64,000 nucleotides of DNA from Micromonospora alfalfae (GTDB taxonomy: Bacteria; Actinomycetota; Actinomycetes; Mycobacteriales; Micromonosporaceae): assembly GCF_022230925.1 (NCBI RefSeq), contig NZ_JAKKFH010000032.1, positions 62,001-126,000 on the forward strand, written 5' to 3'. Position 1 is the first letter of the stretch; every line of letters starts with the position of its first letter. This document shows positions 15,499 to 23,386 of the stretch, in pieces. The position numbers and the translations under genes are program-made. Under the pieces are notes generated by a model that ran no database searches, had not been told where the DNA came from, and worked only from the letters and a program-made list of their open reading frames with translations.

Positions 15499-16296
15499 GT
15501 GACTGATCTCGACGTGCAGACGCTGCGGACCGCCTACGACAACCAACTCCGCCCGGAGATTCCCGACCCGGTTCCGGCCGGGGTCACTGTGGAGCGGGAC
15601 GGGCCGCTGGTCCGCATCATCGGGCTCGACGCCGGCGGGTTCCTCACCTACCGCGACCTGGGCGGTTTGACCGGTGACGCGCTGGACGAGCTGATCGCCC
15701 GGCAGGTGCGGCTGTTCCGCGAGCGCGGCCTGTCGGTCGAGTGGAAGCTCAACGAGCACGACGAACCGGCGGACCTGGCGGATCGGCTACGCGCCGCCGG
15801 CTTCGTGCCGGAAGACCGGGAGACCGTCGTGGTCGGCCCGGTAGCGCCGCTGGCCGCCGCGCTGCCGGTCACCCCCGAGGGGGTACGCCTACGTGAGGTG
15901 ACCTCCCGGGAGGATCTGGAGCGGATCGCCGCCATGGAGGAGGAGGTCTGGCAGGCGGACCGTTCACATCTCGTCACCGGGTTGGCCAAGGAGATCGACG
16001 CCGACCCGAACTCGATCACAGTGGTGGTGGCCGAGGCCGACGGGACCGTGGTGAGCGCCGGCTGGGTGCGGTTCCCGGCGAACACCGGCTTCGCCACGCT
16101 GTGGGGTGGCTCGACGCTGCCGCAGTGGCGGCGCAAGGGCATCTACCGGGCGCTGGTCAACCACCGGGCGCGGCTGGCCGAACAGCGGGGTCGCACGCTC
16201 ATGCAGGTCGACTGTTCCGAGGACAGCCGGCCCATCCTGCAGCGACTCGGCCTCGTCCCGGTCACTACCACCACCCCGTACGTCTACACTCCGTGA
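15499..16296 (+). CDS. GNAT family N-acetyltransferase
   Basis: Protein of 265 aa. The C-terminal half (residues of about 130-255) is a GNAT fold with the acetyl-CoA loop region LWGGSTLPQWRRKGIYRALV (R/Q-x2-G-x-G/A type) and a final strand VPVTTTTPYVYTP. The N-terminal half is a diverged partner domain. The substrate is unknown. GTG 15499 is the only well-placed start. A small unknown gene follows after 2 nt. Confidence 0.82.
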   Translation: MTDLDVQTLRTAYDNQLRPEIPDPVPAGVTVERDGPLVRIIGLDAGGFLTYRDLGGLTGDALDELIARQVRLFRERGLSVEWKLNEHDEPADLADRLRAAGFVPEDRETVVVGPVAPLAAALPVTPEGVRLREVTSREDLERIAAMEEEVWQADRSHLVTGLAKEIDADPNSITVVVAEADGTVVSAGWVRFPANTGFATLWGGSTLPQWRRKGIYRALVNHRARLAEQRGRTLMQVDCSEDSRPILQRLGLVPVTTTTPYVYTP

Positions 16297-16298
16297 TC

Positions 16299-16706
16299 AT
16301 GGAGCAGCGGTTGACGGACGAGGAGCGGTTGACCCTCAAGACCGGTGCCTTCGGCGCCGTCTTCCTGGTCTCCAACGCAGACCCCGGTGTGCTGGGGGTG
16401 ATCCGGGAGAGCATCGCCGCGTCCGGCGCGTTGGCCGGTGCCAGTGGCACCGTCAAGGAGGCGCTGACCACCGGCCCGCTGCCGCGACTTCCCCGGGACT
16501 CGCAGCTGGAGATCGAGTCGGTGGTGCTGCCGGCGCTGGGGCAGGCGGTGCGGATCCTGCGCGAGAAGTCCCCACGGGATGTGGACGCGTACCGCGAACT
16601 GGTGTTGGCCGCTGCGGACCAGGTGGCCCGCGCGCACGACGGAGTGGCACCCACCGAGGCGGCGGCCATCGACCAGATCCGGGTCGCGTTGGCCGAGCCG
16701 GCCTGA
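16299..16706 (+). CDS. Small helical protein of unknown function, cotranscribed with GNAT
   Basis: Protein of 135 aa, predicted all-helical and soluble: TLKTGAFGAVFLVSNADPGVLGVIRES, then a long ALVL/AADQVARAHDGV helix. It begins 3 nt after the GNAT stop, so the pair is an operon. No catalytic motif or known domain is recognised. The Asp/Glu pattern is loosely reminiscent of TerB-like folds, but I would not assign it. Confidence 0.65.
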   Translation: MEQRLTDEERLTLKTGAFGAVFLVSNADPGVLGVIRESIAASGALAGASGTVKEALTTGPLPRLPRDSQLEIESVVLPALGQAVRILREKSPRDVDAYRELVLAAADQVARAHDGVAPTEAAAIDQIRVALAEPA

Positions 16707-16893
16707 CCGGCGGCGCGTCGGTGAGCTGTGTCACTCTGAGTGCTGCCGGAGCGCAACCTACTGGCAGGTAACATTGCGCCGTGGGCAACTGCACAACCGC
16801 CCGCGGTTGACCTGGCGTCGACCGACGCGCGACGCTGCGCCCCAGACCGGGCGAGCGAATCGCAACACCACACAGGAGGGTCGTCGAAGCGCG

Positions 16894-17673
16894 ATGAACA
16901 TCGTCGTACTCGTCAAGCAGGTGCCTGATTCGGGCGCGGACCGCAACCTGCGCAATGACGACAACACCGTCGACCGCGGTTCGGCGAACAACGTGATCAA
17001 CGAGATGGACGAGTACGCCATCGAGGAGGCGCTGAAGATCAAGGAGGCGCACGGCGGCGAGGTCACCATCCTGACCATGGGTCCGGACCGGGCGACCGAG
17101 TCGATCCGCAAGGCGCTCTCCATGGGCCCGGACAAGGCAGTGCACGTCCTCGACGACGCCCTGCACGGCTCGTGCGCCGTCGCCACCTCGAAGGTGCTCG
17201 CCGCCGCTCTCGGTCAGCTCAATGCCGACCTGGTCATCTGCGGCGCCGAGTCCACCGACGGCCGGGTCCAGGTCATGCCGCACATGATCGCCGAGCGGCT
17301 GGGCGTCGCGGCGCTCACCGGTGCCCGCAAGCTCACCGTCGACGGCGCGACGCTGACCGTCGAGCGGCAGACCGAGGAGGGCTACGAGGTGGTCACCGCC
17401 GCCACCCCGGCCGTGGTCTCCGTCTGGGACACCATCAACGAGCCGCGCTACCCCTCCTTCAAGGGCATCATGGCCGCCAAGAAGAAGCCGGTGCAGACGC
17501 TCTCGCTGGCCGACCTCGGGGTCGCGGCCGACGAGGTGGGCTTCGACGGCGCCACCAGCGCCGTCGTCGAGCACACCAAGCGCCCCCCGCGCTCCGGCGG
17601 CGCCAAGATCACTGATGAGGGCGAGGGCGGCGTCAAGCTTGTCGAGTTCCTCGCCACCGAGAAGTTCGTGTGA
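16894..17673 (+). CDS. etfB: Electron transfer flavoprotein subunit beta
   Basis: Protein of 259 aa. With EtfA it carries electrons from acyl-CoA dehydrogenases to the respiratory chain. The family start MNIVVLVKQVPD is present, together with NEMDEYAIEEAL, the ILTMGPDRATESIRKALSMG loop and the EtfB signature region VMPHMIAERLGVAALTGARKL and EPRYPSFKGIMAAKKKP. The ribosome site AGGAGGG is strong. It lies 14 nt before etfA. A 187-nt leader has no gene. Confidence 0.95.
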   Translation: MNIVVLVKQVPDSGADRNLRNDDNTVDRGSANNVINEMDEYAIEEALKIKEAHGGEVTILTMGPDRATESIRKALSMGPDKAVHVLDDALHGSCAVATSKVLAAALGQLNADLVICGAESTDGRVQVMPHMIAERLGVAALTGARKLTVDGATLTVERQTEEGYEVVTAATPAVVSVWDTINEPRYPSFKGIMAAKKKPVQTLSLADLGVAADEVGFDGATSAVVEHTKRPPRSGGAKITDEGEGGVKLVEFLATEKFV

Positions 17674-17687
17674 GAGGGGGGTCTGAC

Positions 17688-18647
17688 ATGTCCGAGGTTC
17701 TCGTCGTCGTCGAAGCCACAAAGGAATTCGGCGTCAAGAAGGTCACCCTGGAAATGCTCACCCTCGCGCGTGAGCTGGGCACCCCGAGCGCTGTGGTGCT
17801 CGGCGGCGCTGGCGCCGCCGAGGCGCTGAGCGGCAAGCTGGGCGAGTACGGCGCGGAGAAGATCTACGCCGCCGAGGGTGACGAGATCGACGGCTACCTG
17901 GTGGCCCCCAAGGCGACAGTGCTTGCCGAGTTGGTCAAGCGGGTGCAGCCGGCCGCCGTGCTGCTGGCGTCGGCCCAGGAGGGCAAGGAGATCGCCGCCC
18001 GGCTCGCCGTCAAGCTCGACAACGGCATCCTGACCGACGTTGTCGGCCTGGACGCCGACGGCACCGCGACCCAGGTTGCCTTCGCCGGCTCCACCATCGT
18101 CAAGTCCAAGGTCACCAGGGGCCTGCCGTTGGTCACCGTCCGGCCCAACTCGGTCACCCCCGCCCCGGCAGCGGCCACCCCGGCGATCGAGCAGCTCAGT
18201 GTGTCGGTCACCGACACCGACAAGCTGGCCACTGTCGTCGAGCGGGTCGCCGAGCAGAAGGGCTCCCGCCCCGAGCTGACCGAGGCCGGCGTGGTCGTCT
18301 CCGGCGGTCGGGGCGTCGGCAACGCCGACAACTTCAAGCTGGTCGAGGAGCTGGCCGACCTGCTCGGCGGCGCCGTCGGCGCGTCCCGCGCGGCCGTCGA
18401 CTCCGGCTTCTACCCGCACCAGTTCCAGGTGGGCCAGACCGGTAAGACGGTCTCCCCGCAGCTCTACGTCGCCCTCGGCATCTCCGGTGCCATCCAGCAC
18501 CGGGCCGGCATGCAGACCTCGAAGACCATCGTCGCTGTCAACAAGGACGGCGAGGCGCCGATCTTCGAGCTGGCCGATTTCGGGGTGGTGGGCGACCTGT
18601 TCAAGATCGTCCCGCAGGCCGCCGAGGAGATCCGCAAGCGCAAGTAA
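17688..18647 (+). CDS. etfA: Electron transfer flavoprotein subunit alpha
   Basis: Protein of 319 aa that binds FAD in its C-terminal domain: SGGRGVGNADNFKLVEELA, then ASRAAVDSGF, GQTGKTVSPQLYVALGISGA and IQHRAGM, the conserved ETF-alpha signature. The N-terminal domain pairs with EtfB. It is cotranscribed with etfB and ends at a strong hairpin. In Mycobacterium the same pair (fixA/fixB) also sits near iscS-like and mnmA genes, as here. Confidence 0.95.
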   Translation: MSEVLVVVEATKEFGVKKVTLEMLTLARELGTPSAVVLGGAGAAEALSGKLGEYGAEKIYAAEGDEIDGYLVAPKATVLAELVKRVQPAAVLLASAQEGKEIAARLAVKLDNGILTDVVGLDADGTATQVAFAGSTIVKSKVTRGLPLVTVRPNSVTPAPAAATPAIEQLSVSVTDTDKLATVVERVAEQKGSRPELTEAGVVVSGGRGVGNADNFKLVEELADLLGGAVGASRAAVDSGFYPHQFQVGQTGKTVSPQLYVALGISGAIQHRAGMQTSKTIVAVNKDGEAPIFELADFGVVGDLFKIVPQAAEEIRKRK

Positions 18648-18660
18648 GCCAGCGATACGA

Positions 18661-18692
18661 CAGTGGCCGCCCGTTCGAATGGGCGGCCACTG
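18661..18692. terminator. Terminator after etfA
   Basis: CAGTGGCCGCCC and GGGCGGCCACTG form a perfect 12-bp stem with an 8-nt loop, 14 nt beyond the etfA stop codon. Confidence 0.8.
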
Positions 18693-18741
18693 CCGTAGCG
18701 GGAGCTGATCGGCGAGCCGGGGAGCTGAGCCGGCCCGCCGA

Positions 18742-19575
18742 TCAGCCCGTCAGGGAGCCCCTCAGCAGACTGTCGCCGGAGTGGCGGGTGTTGTTGTCGT
18801 ACTGCTCCGCGGAGACGTCGACCACCGAATAGCTCTTGAGGTCGACATTCGGGGGCAGGGGTAGCAGCGCGTCCGAGCCGCCACCCAGGGTGCCGACCGA
18901 GAACATCTCCATCGTCGTCGGGTTGATGAGCCAGACCTCGTAGTACCCCGCGACGCTCGGGAGATTCGCCACATGCAGATGTAGTTGGCCGTCCCGGAAA
19001 ACCCGGGCGTCACCAGTGGCCGTCGGCGGGGTCGCCCCGTACGCGGCCAGCGGCGCGCTCGCCACCACCACCGGCGTCGGAGTGGGCGTCGGATCGTCCG
19101 GTCGGAGCACCGAGACGGTGCCCACCACGCCGACCGCCGCGGCAGCGGCCGCTGTCACCGCGGTGGCCACCCAACCGGACCAGCCGCGACCCCGACGGGA
19201 CCGCCGCGCCGGGTCCAGTCGGGTCACCGTCGCCTCGGCCGCCGCGCCGAAACTCTGCTCGGTAGTGGTGAAGTCGGCCTGCTCGGTCGTCGTGGTGTCG
19301 GCCTGCTCGGGCACCCGGTGTCGACGGGTCTCGGTCAGCAACGGCCCGGCCTCCGCGGCCCTGACCTGGGCTTCGATGCCCTGCCAGACGTGCTCCGGCG
19401 GGTCGGGCAGGTCGGCCAGGCCCTGCGTCTCGGTGCCGAGCCCCGCCACCTGCTGAAGGCTCGCGACCTCCGCCCGGCAGAGCGCGCAGGTGCCGAGGTG
19501 GGTGCTCTCCCCGTTGTCCGCCTCGCTCTCACCGAGTGCCAGAAATACCAGCCGGTCGTGGTCCAGGTGCTGCAC
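18742..19575 (-). CDS. Anti-sigma factor, RskA type
   Basis: Protein of 277 aa, predicted single-pass membrane regulator that sequesters the adjacent sigma factor. The N-terminal zinc-type anti-sigma domain has THLGTCALCRAE (H-x3-C-x2-C). A central helix (GWVATAVTAAAAAAVGVVGTVS) spans the membrane, and the extracytoplasmic C terminus has the RskA pattern GYYEVWLINPTTMEMFSVG, with PLPPNVDLKSY and a final SLLRGSL. Signal-driven intramembrane proteolysis is the known release mechanism in this family. Its start overlaps the sigma gene by 47 nt. Confidence 0.88.
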   Translation of the reverse strand: MQHLDHDRLVFLALGESEADNGESTHLGTCALCRAEVASLQQVAGLGTETQGLADLPDPPEHVWQGIEAQVRAAEAGPLLTETRRHRVPEQADTTTTEQADFTTTEQSFGAAAEATVTRLDPARRSRRGRGWSGWVATAVTAAAAAAVGVVGTVSVLRPDDPTPTPTPVVVASAPLAAYGATPPTATGDARVFRDGQLHLHVANLPSVAGYYEVWLINPTTMEMFSVGTLGGGSDALLPLPPNVDLKSYSVVDVSAEQYDNNTRHSGDSLLRGSLTG

Positions 19576-20131
19576 CGTCCACCTCCCATCTGCGCTTCAA
19601 GCTCGCCATGCCGCGTCGGATGTGACTCTTCACGGTGCCCAACGGCACGCCGGTCACAGTGGCTATCTGCTGGTGTGTCAGGTCGTCGTAGAAGGCCAGC
19701 TCCAGCATCCGTCGCTGGTCGTCCGGGAGGCGAGCCAACTCGTCGGCGATCACCAACCGGTCCACCACGCGGTCCGGATCCGGCTGGGTCTGCGCCGGCT
19801 CGGGCAGTTGTCGGACCGTCTCCACCACCCGGGTCTCCCGGGCCGAGGCGCGCATCCGGTCGATCACCTTCCGCCGGCCGATGCCGAGCAACCAACCGAT
19901 CAGCGACCCCTTGGACGGGTCGAACGTGTCGCGACCCAGCCAGGCGGCGACGAACGTCGCCTGGGTGACGTCCTCGGCGTCGCTGCGGTTCGCCAGCATG
20001 GACGTGGCCAGGTGAAGCACGGCACGACCGTAGCGGTCGTACGCCTCGCGGAGCGCCACGTCGTCACCGTCGCGGAACCTGCGGTCGAGGTCGTCCACCG
20101 GAGGATCCGGTTCCTGTCGTAGCGCCGTCAT
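19529..20131 (-). CDS. ECF RNA polymerase sigma factor, SigK-like
   Basis: Protein of 200 aa with regions sigma2 (LREAYDRYGRAVLHLATSML, then DAEDVTQATFVAAW) and sigma4 (LPDDQRRMLELAFYDDLTHQ, then IATVTGVPLGTVKSHIRRGM). DPSKGSLIGWLLGIGRRKVIDRMR is typical of the SigK/SigL branch. I chose ATG 20131 (MTALRQEP). A SigK-like promoter lies 88-115 nt upstream, so autoregulation is likely. The anti-sigma gene follows with overlap. The divergent DUF4397 and sortase genes are the most obvious candidate targets (inference). Confidence 0.9.
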   Translation of the reverse strand: MTALRQEPDPPVDDLDRRFRDGDDVALREAYDRYGRAVLHLATSMLANRSDAEDVTQATFVAAWLGRDTFDPSKGSLIGWLLGIGRRKVIDRMRASARETRVVETVRQLPEPAQTQPDPDRVVDRLVIADELARLPDDQRRMLELAFYDDLTHQQIATVTGVPLGTVKSHIRRGMASLKRRWEVDGAAPGPRPAGISGTR

Positions 20132-20218
20132 CGGGCGGCTCGCCTTCGATGGGGCATGCCCGACTGTAGCTGCCACAGTCTCCGCCCCACTTCCCCGGTC
20201 GATGTCATCTCACCAGCT

Positions 20219-20246
20219 ATTCGTCCCCGGACCCCGCTGCGGATGC
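20219..20246 (-). promoter_or_regulatory. SigK-like promoter of the sigma factor gene
   Basis: On the minus strand GCATCC (20241-20246), 16 nt and ACGAAT (20219-20224) differ by one base in each hexamer from the SigK consensus CCATCC-N16/17-CCGAAT known from M. tuberculosis (from memory). A weaker forward-strand candidate, GCATCC-N16-GCGTAA, is at 20281-20308 before the DUF4397 gene. Confidence 0.6.
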
Positions 20247-20361
20247 GGTCGTGGCCAAAAAAGAAAAGTGCCTCCGGGGCGCATCCGCCCGTCCGAGAGC
20301 CGGCGTAACCCGTTCTGCAAGCCAGGCCTGACGAATCAGCACCAAATACCAGGAGGCAGAC

Positions 20362-21192
20362 ATGCAGCTCTCGTACTTCCGTCGGGTCGCCGCGGGCGGC
20401 GCGGTCGCCGCGCTGGCCTTCGCCGGCGTCGGTGCCCTCACCGCCAGCCCCGCGTACGCCGCCACGTCGAAGGTCTCCGTCGTGCACGGCATTCCGGACA
20501 CCCCGGTCGACGTCTACGTCAACGGCAAGAAGACGCTCGACAACTTCAAGCCCGGCGACGTCGCCGGCCCGCTGAACCTGGAGGAGGGCGACTACGACAT
20601 CGCGCTCACCAAGCCGGGCGAGCCGATCGGCAGCGCGATCCTCACCGTCGACAACGCCGCGGTGCCGGGCGGTGCGAACATCAGCATCGCGGCCCACCTC
20701 GACGCGGCCGGCAAGCCGAAGATCACCCCGTTCGTGAACGACGTGTCGAAGGTCGACGCCGGCAAGGCGCGGCTGATCGTCCGGCACACCGCCGCCGCCC
20801 CGGCGGTCGACGTGCGCGCCGGTGGCACCCCGGTCTTCGAGGGCCTCACCAACCCGAACGAGGCCAAGGGTGACGTCGACGCGGGCGAGGTGAAGGCGGA
20901 CGTGGTGCTGGCCGGCACCGACACCGTCGCCATCGGCCCGGCGGACCTCAACCTCAAGGAGGGCACCGCCACGATCGTCTACGCGATCGGCTCCGCCGAG
21001 GGCAAGACCCTCGACGTGGTGGCCCAGACCATCACCGGCCTGCACTCCGCCCCGGGCGGCGTGCCCAGCGGTGACGGCGGCCAGGCCGGCACGGGCGTGG
21101 ACACCTGGTGGTACGTGCTCACCGGTGCCGGCGTACTCCTGCTGCTTGGTGGTGGGGTGCGGATGGCGACCGCGCGGACCGGCCGCAAGTGA
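20362..21192 (+). CDS. Secreted DUF4397 protein with C-terminal membrane anchor
   Basis: Protein of 276 aa. The signal peptide has RR then a hydrophobic core and an AYA-A cleavage site near residue 33. Two DUF4397 beta-rich units follow (SVVHGIPDTPVDVYVNGKK, then LIVRHTAAAPAVDVRAGGT). A Gly-rich linker (GGVPSGDGGQAGTG) precedes a transmembrane helix (WWYVLTGAGVLLLLGGGV) and a basic tail, a cell-wall-sorting-like layout without LPxTG. AGGAGG precedes the ATG. The sortase start overlaps its stop as GTGA, so the two are made together. It diverges from a SigK-type sigma gene. Confidence 0.87.
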   Translation: MQLSYFRRVAAGGAVAALAFAGVGALTASPAYAATSKVSVVHGIPDTPVDVYVNGKKTLDNFKPGDVAGPLNLEEGDYDIALTKPGEPIGSAILTVDNAAVPGGANISIAAHLDAAGKPKITPFVNDVSKVDAGKARLIVRHTAAAPAVDVRAGGTPVFEGLTNPNEAKGDVDAGEVKADVVLAGTDTVAIGPADLNLKEGTATIVYAIGSAEGKTLDVVAQTITGLHSAPGGVPSGDGGQAGTGVDTWWYVLTGAGVLLLLGGGVRMATARTGRK

Positions 21193-21842
21193 CGGTGCGC
21201 AATCGCGGCGCGCTGGCGGCCCTGGCCGCCGGCGTTGCCGCGCTCACCGCCGCCGCTCTGGTGGCGTGCGCCAACCAGCCGGCCGGGACGGTTGGAGCCG
21301 AGGAGGCGAGCACGCTGGCCAGCCCCGCACCGACCGCCGCCAGTGCCCCGTCGGTGCCGGTCACCGCGGGTGAACTGCCCGCCGGTCCGAAGATCATCCC
21401 GCCGGTACGGCTGCTGATCCCGGAGATCGGCGTCACCGCCACCGTCAACGCTGTCGGCATCAACGAGCGGACCAACGAGTTCGAGGTGCCGCCGAGCGTC
21501 GATCAGATCGGTTGGTACCGCTACGGCCCCGGCCTGGAGGCCGAGGCCGGCTCGGTGGTCATCGCCGGCCACGTGGACAGCGCCAAGCAGGGCAAGGGGG
21601 CGTTCTTCCGGCTGCGTGAGCTGGACCAGGGCGACACGTTGACAGCGACAGGCAGCGACGGCGAGGCGAGGCGCTACCGGGTCGTCGCCCGGGAGGAGTA
21701 CGCCAAGACCAGGATCCCGCTGGACCGGTACTTCGCCCGTGACGGCAAGCCGCGGCTGACCCTGATCACCTGTGGTGGGCCGTTCGACGCCAAGGCGCGC
21801 AAGTACCGCGACAACATCGTCGTCACCGCCGTGCCCGTCTGA
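21189..21842 (+). CDS. Class F sortase
   Basis: Protein of 217 aa, extracytoplasmic transpeptidase. The catalytic residues are visible: His128 in IAGHVDS, Cys195 in TLITCGG and Arg207 in KYRDNIVV. The N terminus is hydrophobic and ends ALVAC, which could be a lipobox or simply a membrane anchor. Class F (SrtF) enzymes are typical of actinobacteria. GTG 21189 overlaps the DUF4397 stop, so this surface protein is the likely partner although it lacks a canonical LPxTG. Confidence 0.9.
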   Translation: MTVRNRGALAALAAGVAALTAAALVACANQPAGTVGAEEASTLASPAPTAASAPSVPVTAGELPAGPKIIPPVRLLIPEIGVTATVNAVGINERTNEFEVPPSVDQIGWYRYGPGLEAEAGSVVIAGHVDSAKQGKGAFFRLRELDQGDTLTATGSDGEARRYRVVAREEYAKTRIPLDRYFARDGKPRLTLITCGGPFDAKARKYRDNIVVTAVPV

Positions 21843-21946
21843 CCAGGTCCGCGCGCATCGGGCCGGGGTGGAGTTCCACCCCGGCCGTTGCGTGCAGTCC
21901 CCTCCGGCATCCGGTCCCCAAGGTGTCGGCCGTACGCTGAACGGCG

Positions 21947-23122
21947 ATGGCTTACCTGGATCACGCGGCGACGACTCCCATGCTCGATGAGGCACTGGAG
22001 GCGTATGTCGCTACCGCCCGCGAGGTCGGCAACGCGTCCTCCCTGCATGCGTCGGGCCGCCGTGCCCGCCGCCGGGTCGAAGAGTCACGCGAACAGGTGG
22101 CGGCGGTGCTGGGCGCCAGGCCCTCTGAGGTGATCTTCACCGGTGGTGGCACGGAGAGCGACAACCTCGCGGTCAAGGGCGTCTTCTGGGCCCGCCGAGC
22201 AGCCCGGCCCGACCGCCGCCGGGTGGTCTCCAGCGCCGTCGAGCACCACGCGGTGCTGGACGCTGTCGACTGGCTGGCCCAGCAGGAGGGCGCCGAGGTC
22301 GGCTGGCTGCCGGTCGATGCCGTCGGTCGGCTCGACCCGCAGACCCTGCGCGCCGAGTTGGCAGCGCACGCCGACCAGGTGGCCGTGGTCACCGCGATGT
22401 GGGCGAACAACGAGGTGGGCACCGTCCAGCCGGTGGCCGAACTGGCCGCCGTCGCCGCCGAACACGGTGTGCCCTTCCACACCGACGCCATCCAGGCGGT
22501 TGGTCAGGTGCCAGTCGACTTCGGCGCCAGCGGGGTCGCCGCGCTGACCGTCACCGGGCACAAGCTGGGCGGCCCGACCGGGGTGGGCGCGCTGCTGCTC
22601 GCCCGGGACGTGCCGGCCACGCCGCTGCTGCACGGCGGCGGCCAGGAACGCGACATCCGCTCCGGCACCCTGGACACCGCCGGCATCGTCGCCTTCGCCG
22701 TCGCGGTGGAGACGGCAGTGAAGGGTCAGCAGGAGTACGCGGCCCGGGTGGCAGCGCTCCGCGACGACCTGATCGAGCGGGTCCGCCAGGCGGTGCCCGA
22801 GGTGATCTACAACGGTGACCCGACCGATCGGCTGCCCGGCAACGCGCACTTCTCCTTCCCCGGCTGCGAGGGCGACGCGCTGCTGCTCCTGCTCGACGCG
22901 CAGGGGATCGCCTGCTCGACCGGCTCCGCCTGCTCGGCCGGCGTGGCCCAACCCTCGCACGTGCTGCTGGCGATGGGCGCCGACGACGACCGCGCCCGGT
23001 CCTCGCTGCGCTTCACCCTGGGCCACACCAGCACCCAGGCCGACATCGACGCCCTCGTCGCGGCCCTCCCGGCAGCGGTCGACCGAGCCCGCCGAGCCGC
23101 AGCCCTCCGCACCCCCCGCTAA
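21947..23122 (+). CDS. Cysteine desulfurase (IscS/NifS family)
   Basis: Protein of 391 aa, PLP enzyme that takes sulfur from cysteine to a persulfide. AYLDHAATTPM begins the fold; Lys206 in TVTGHKLGGPTG binds PLP; the mobile loop ACSTGSACSAGVAQPSHVL carries Cys329 at the usual catalytic position, with an extra Cys323. The length is typical. MnmA, which needs this persulfide for tRNA 2-thiolation, follows 264 nt downstream. The spacer holds a class A palindrome. Confidence 0.93.
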   Translation: MAYLDHAATTPMLDEALEAYVATAREVGNASSLHASGRRARRRVEESREQVAAVLGARPSEVIFTGGGTESDNLAVKGVFWARRAARPDRRRVVSSAVEHHAVLDAVDWLAQQEGAEVGWLPVDAVGRLDPQTLRAELAAHADQVAVVTAMWANNEVGTVQPVAELAAVAAEHGVPFHTDAIQAVGQVPVDFGASGVAALTVTGHKLGGPTGVGALLLARDVPATPLLHGGGQERDIRSGTLDTAGIVAFAVAVETAVKGQQEYAARVAALRDDLIERVRQAVPEVIYNGDPTDRLPGNAHFSFPGCEGDALLLLLDAQGIACSTGSACSAGVAQPSHVLLAMGADDDRARSSLRFTLGHTSTQADIDALVAALPAAVDRARRAAALRTPR

Positions 23123-23205
23123 CCCCCACCCTCGCCCCGCCCCGCACCCCGCACCCCGCGCCCCCGCCCCCGCCCCCGCACCCCCGCCCCCGCCCCCGCC
23201 CCCGC
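23123..23205. repeat. C-rich low-complexity tract
   Basis: Runs of CCCCCGC hexamers and heptamers directly after the cysteine desulfurase stop, abutting the class A palindrome. Together with the G-rich tract on the other side it could extend the palindrome into a much longer imperfect hairpin. Confidence 0.7.
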
Positions 23206-23272
23206 GATCTTGCACTTTCGGTTGTCCGTTCGCGCCTTGTGCGGCATATGTCGCCGCAGAAACTGCAAGATC
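23206..23272. repeat. Class A intergenic palindrome, copy 2 (67 nt)
   Basis: It begins GATCTTGCACTTTCGGTTG and ends AAACTGCAAGATC; the same length and end sequences as the copy at 46-112. It is followed by a G-rich tract to about 23345. It lies between the cysteine desulfurase and mnmA genes. Confidence 0.8.
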
Positions 23273-23386
23273 GCGCCGGCGGGCGGGGCGGGGCGGGCGG
23301 GTGGGCGCGGCTGTTCGGGGGGTTGCGGGGCTGGTGGATAGGGTTGTCGTGGGGGAACGGGCGGAACGGGGAAGGGGAGTGGGTCG

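Noticed and set aside
20331..20336. ACGAAT as a SigK -10 box for the DUF4397 gene
   Set aside because: No CCATCC-like hexamer lies 16-17 nt upstream and transcription would begin within a few bases of the ribosome site.
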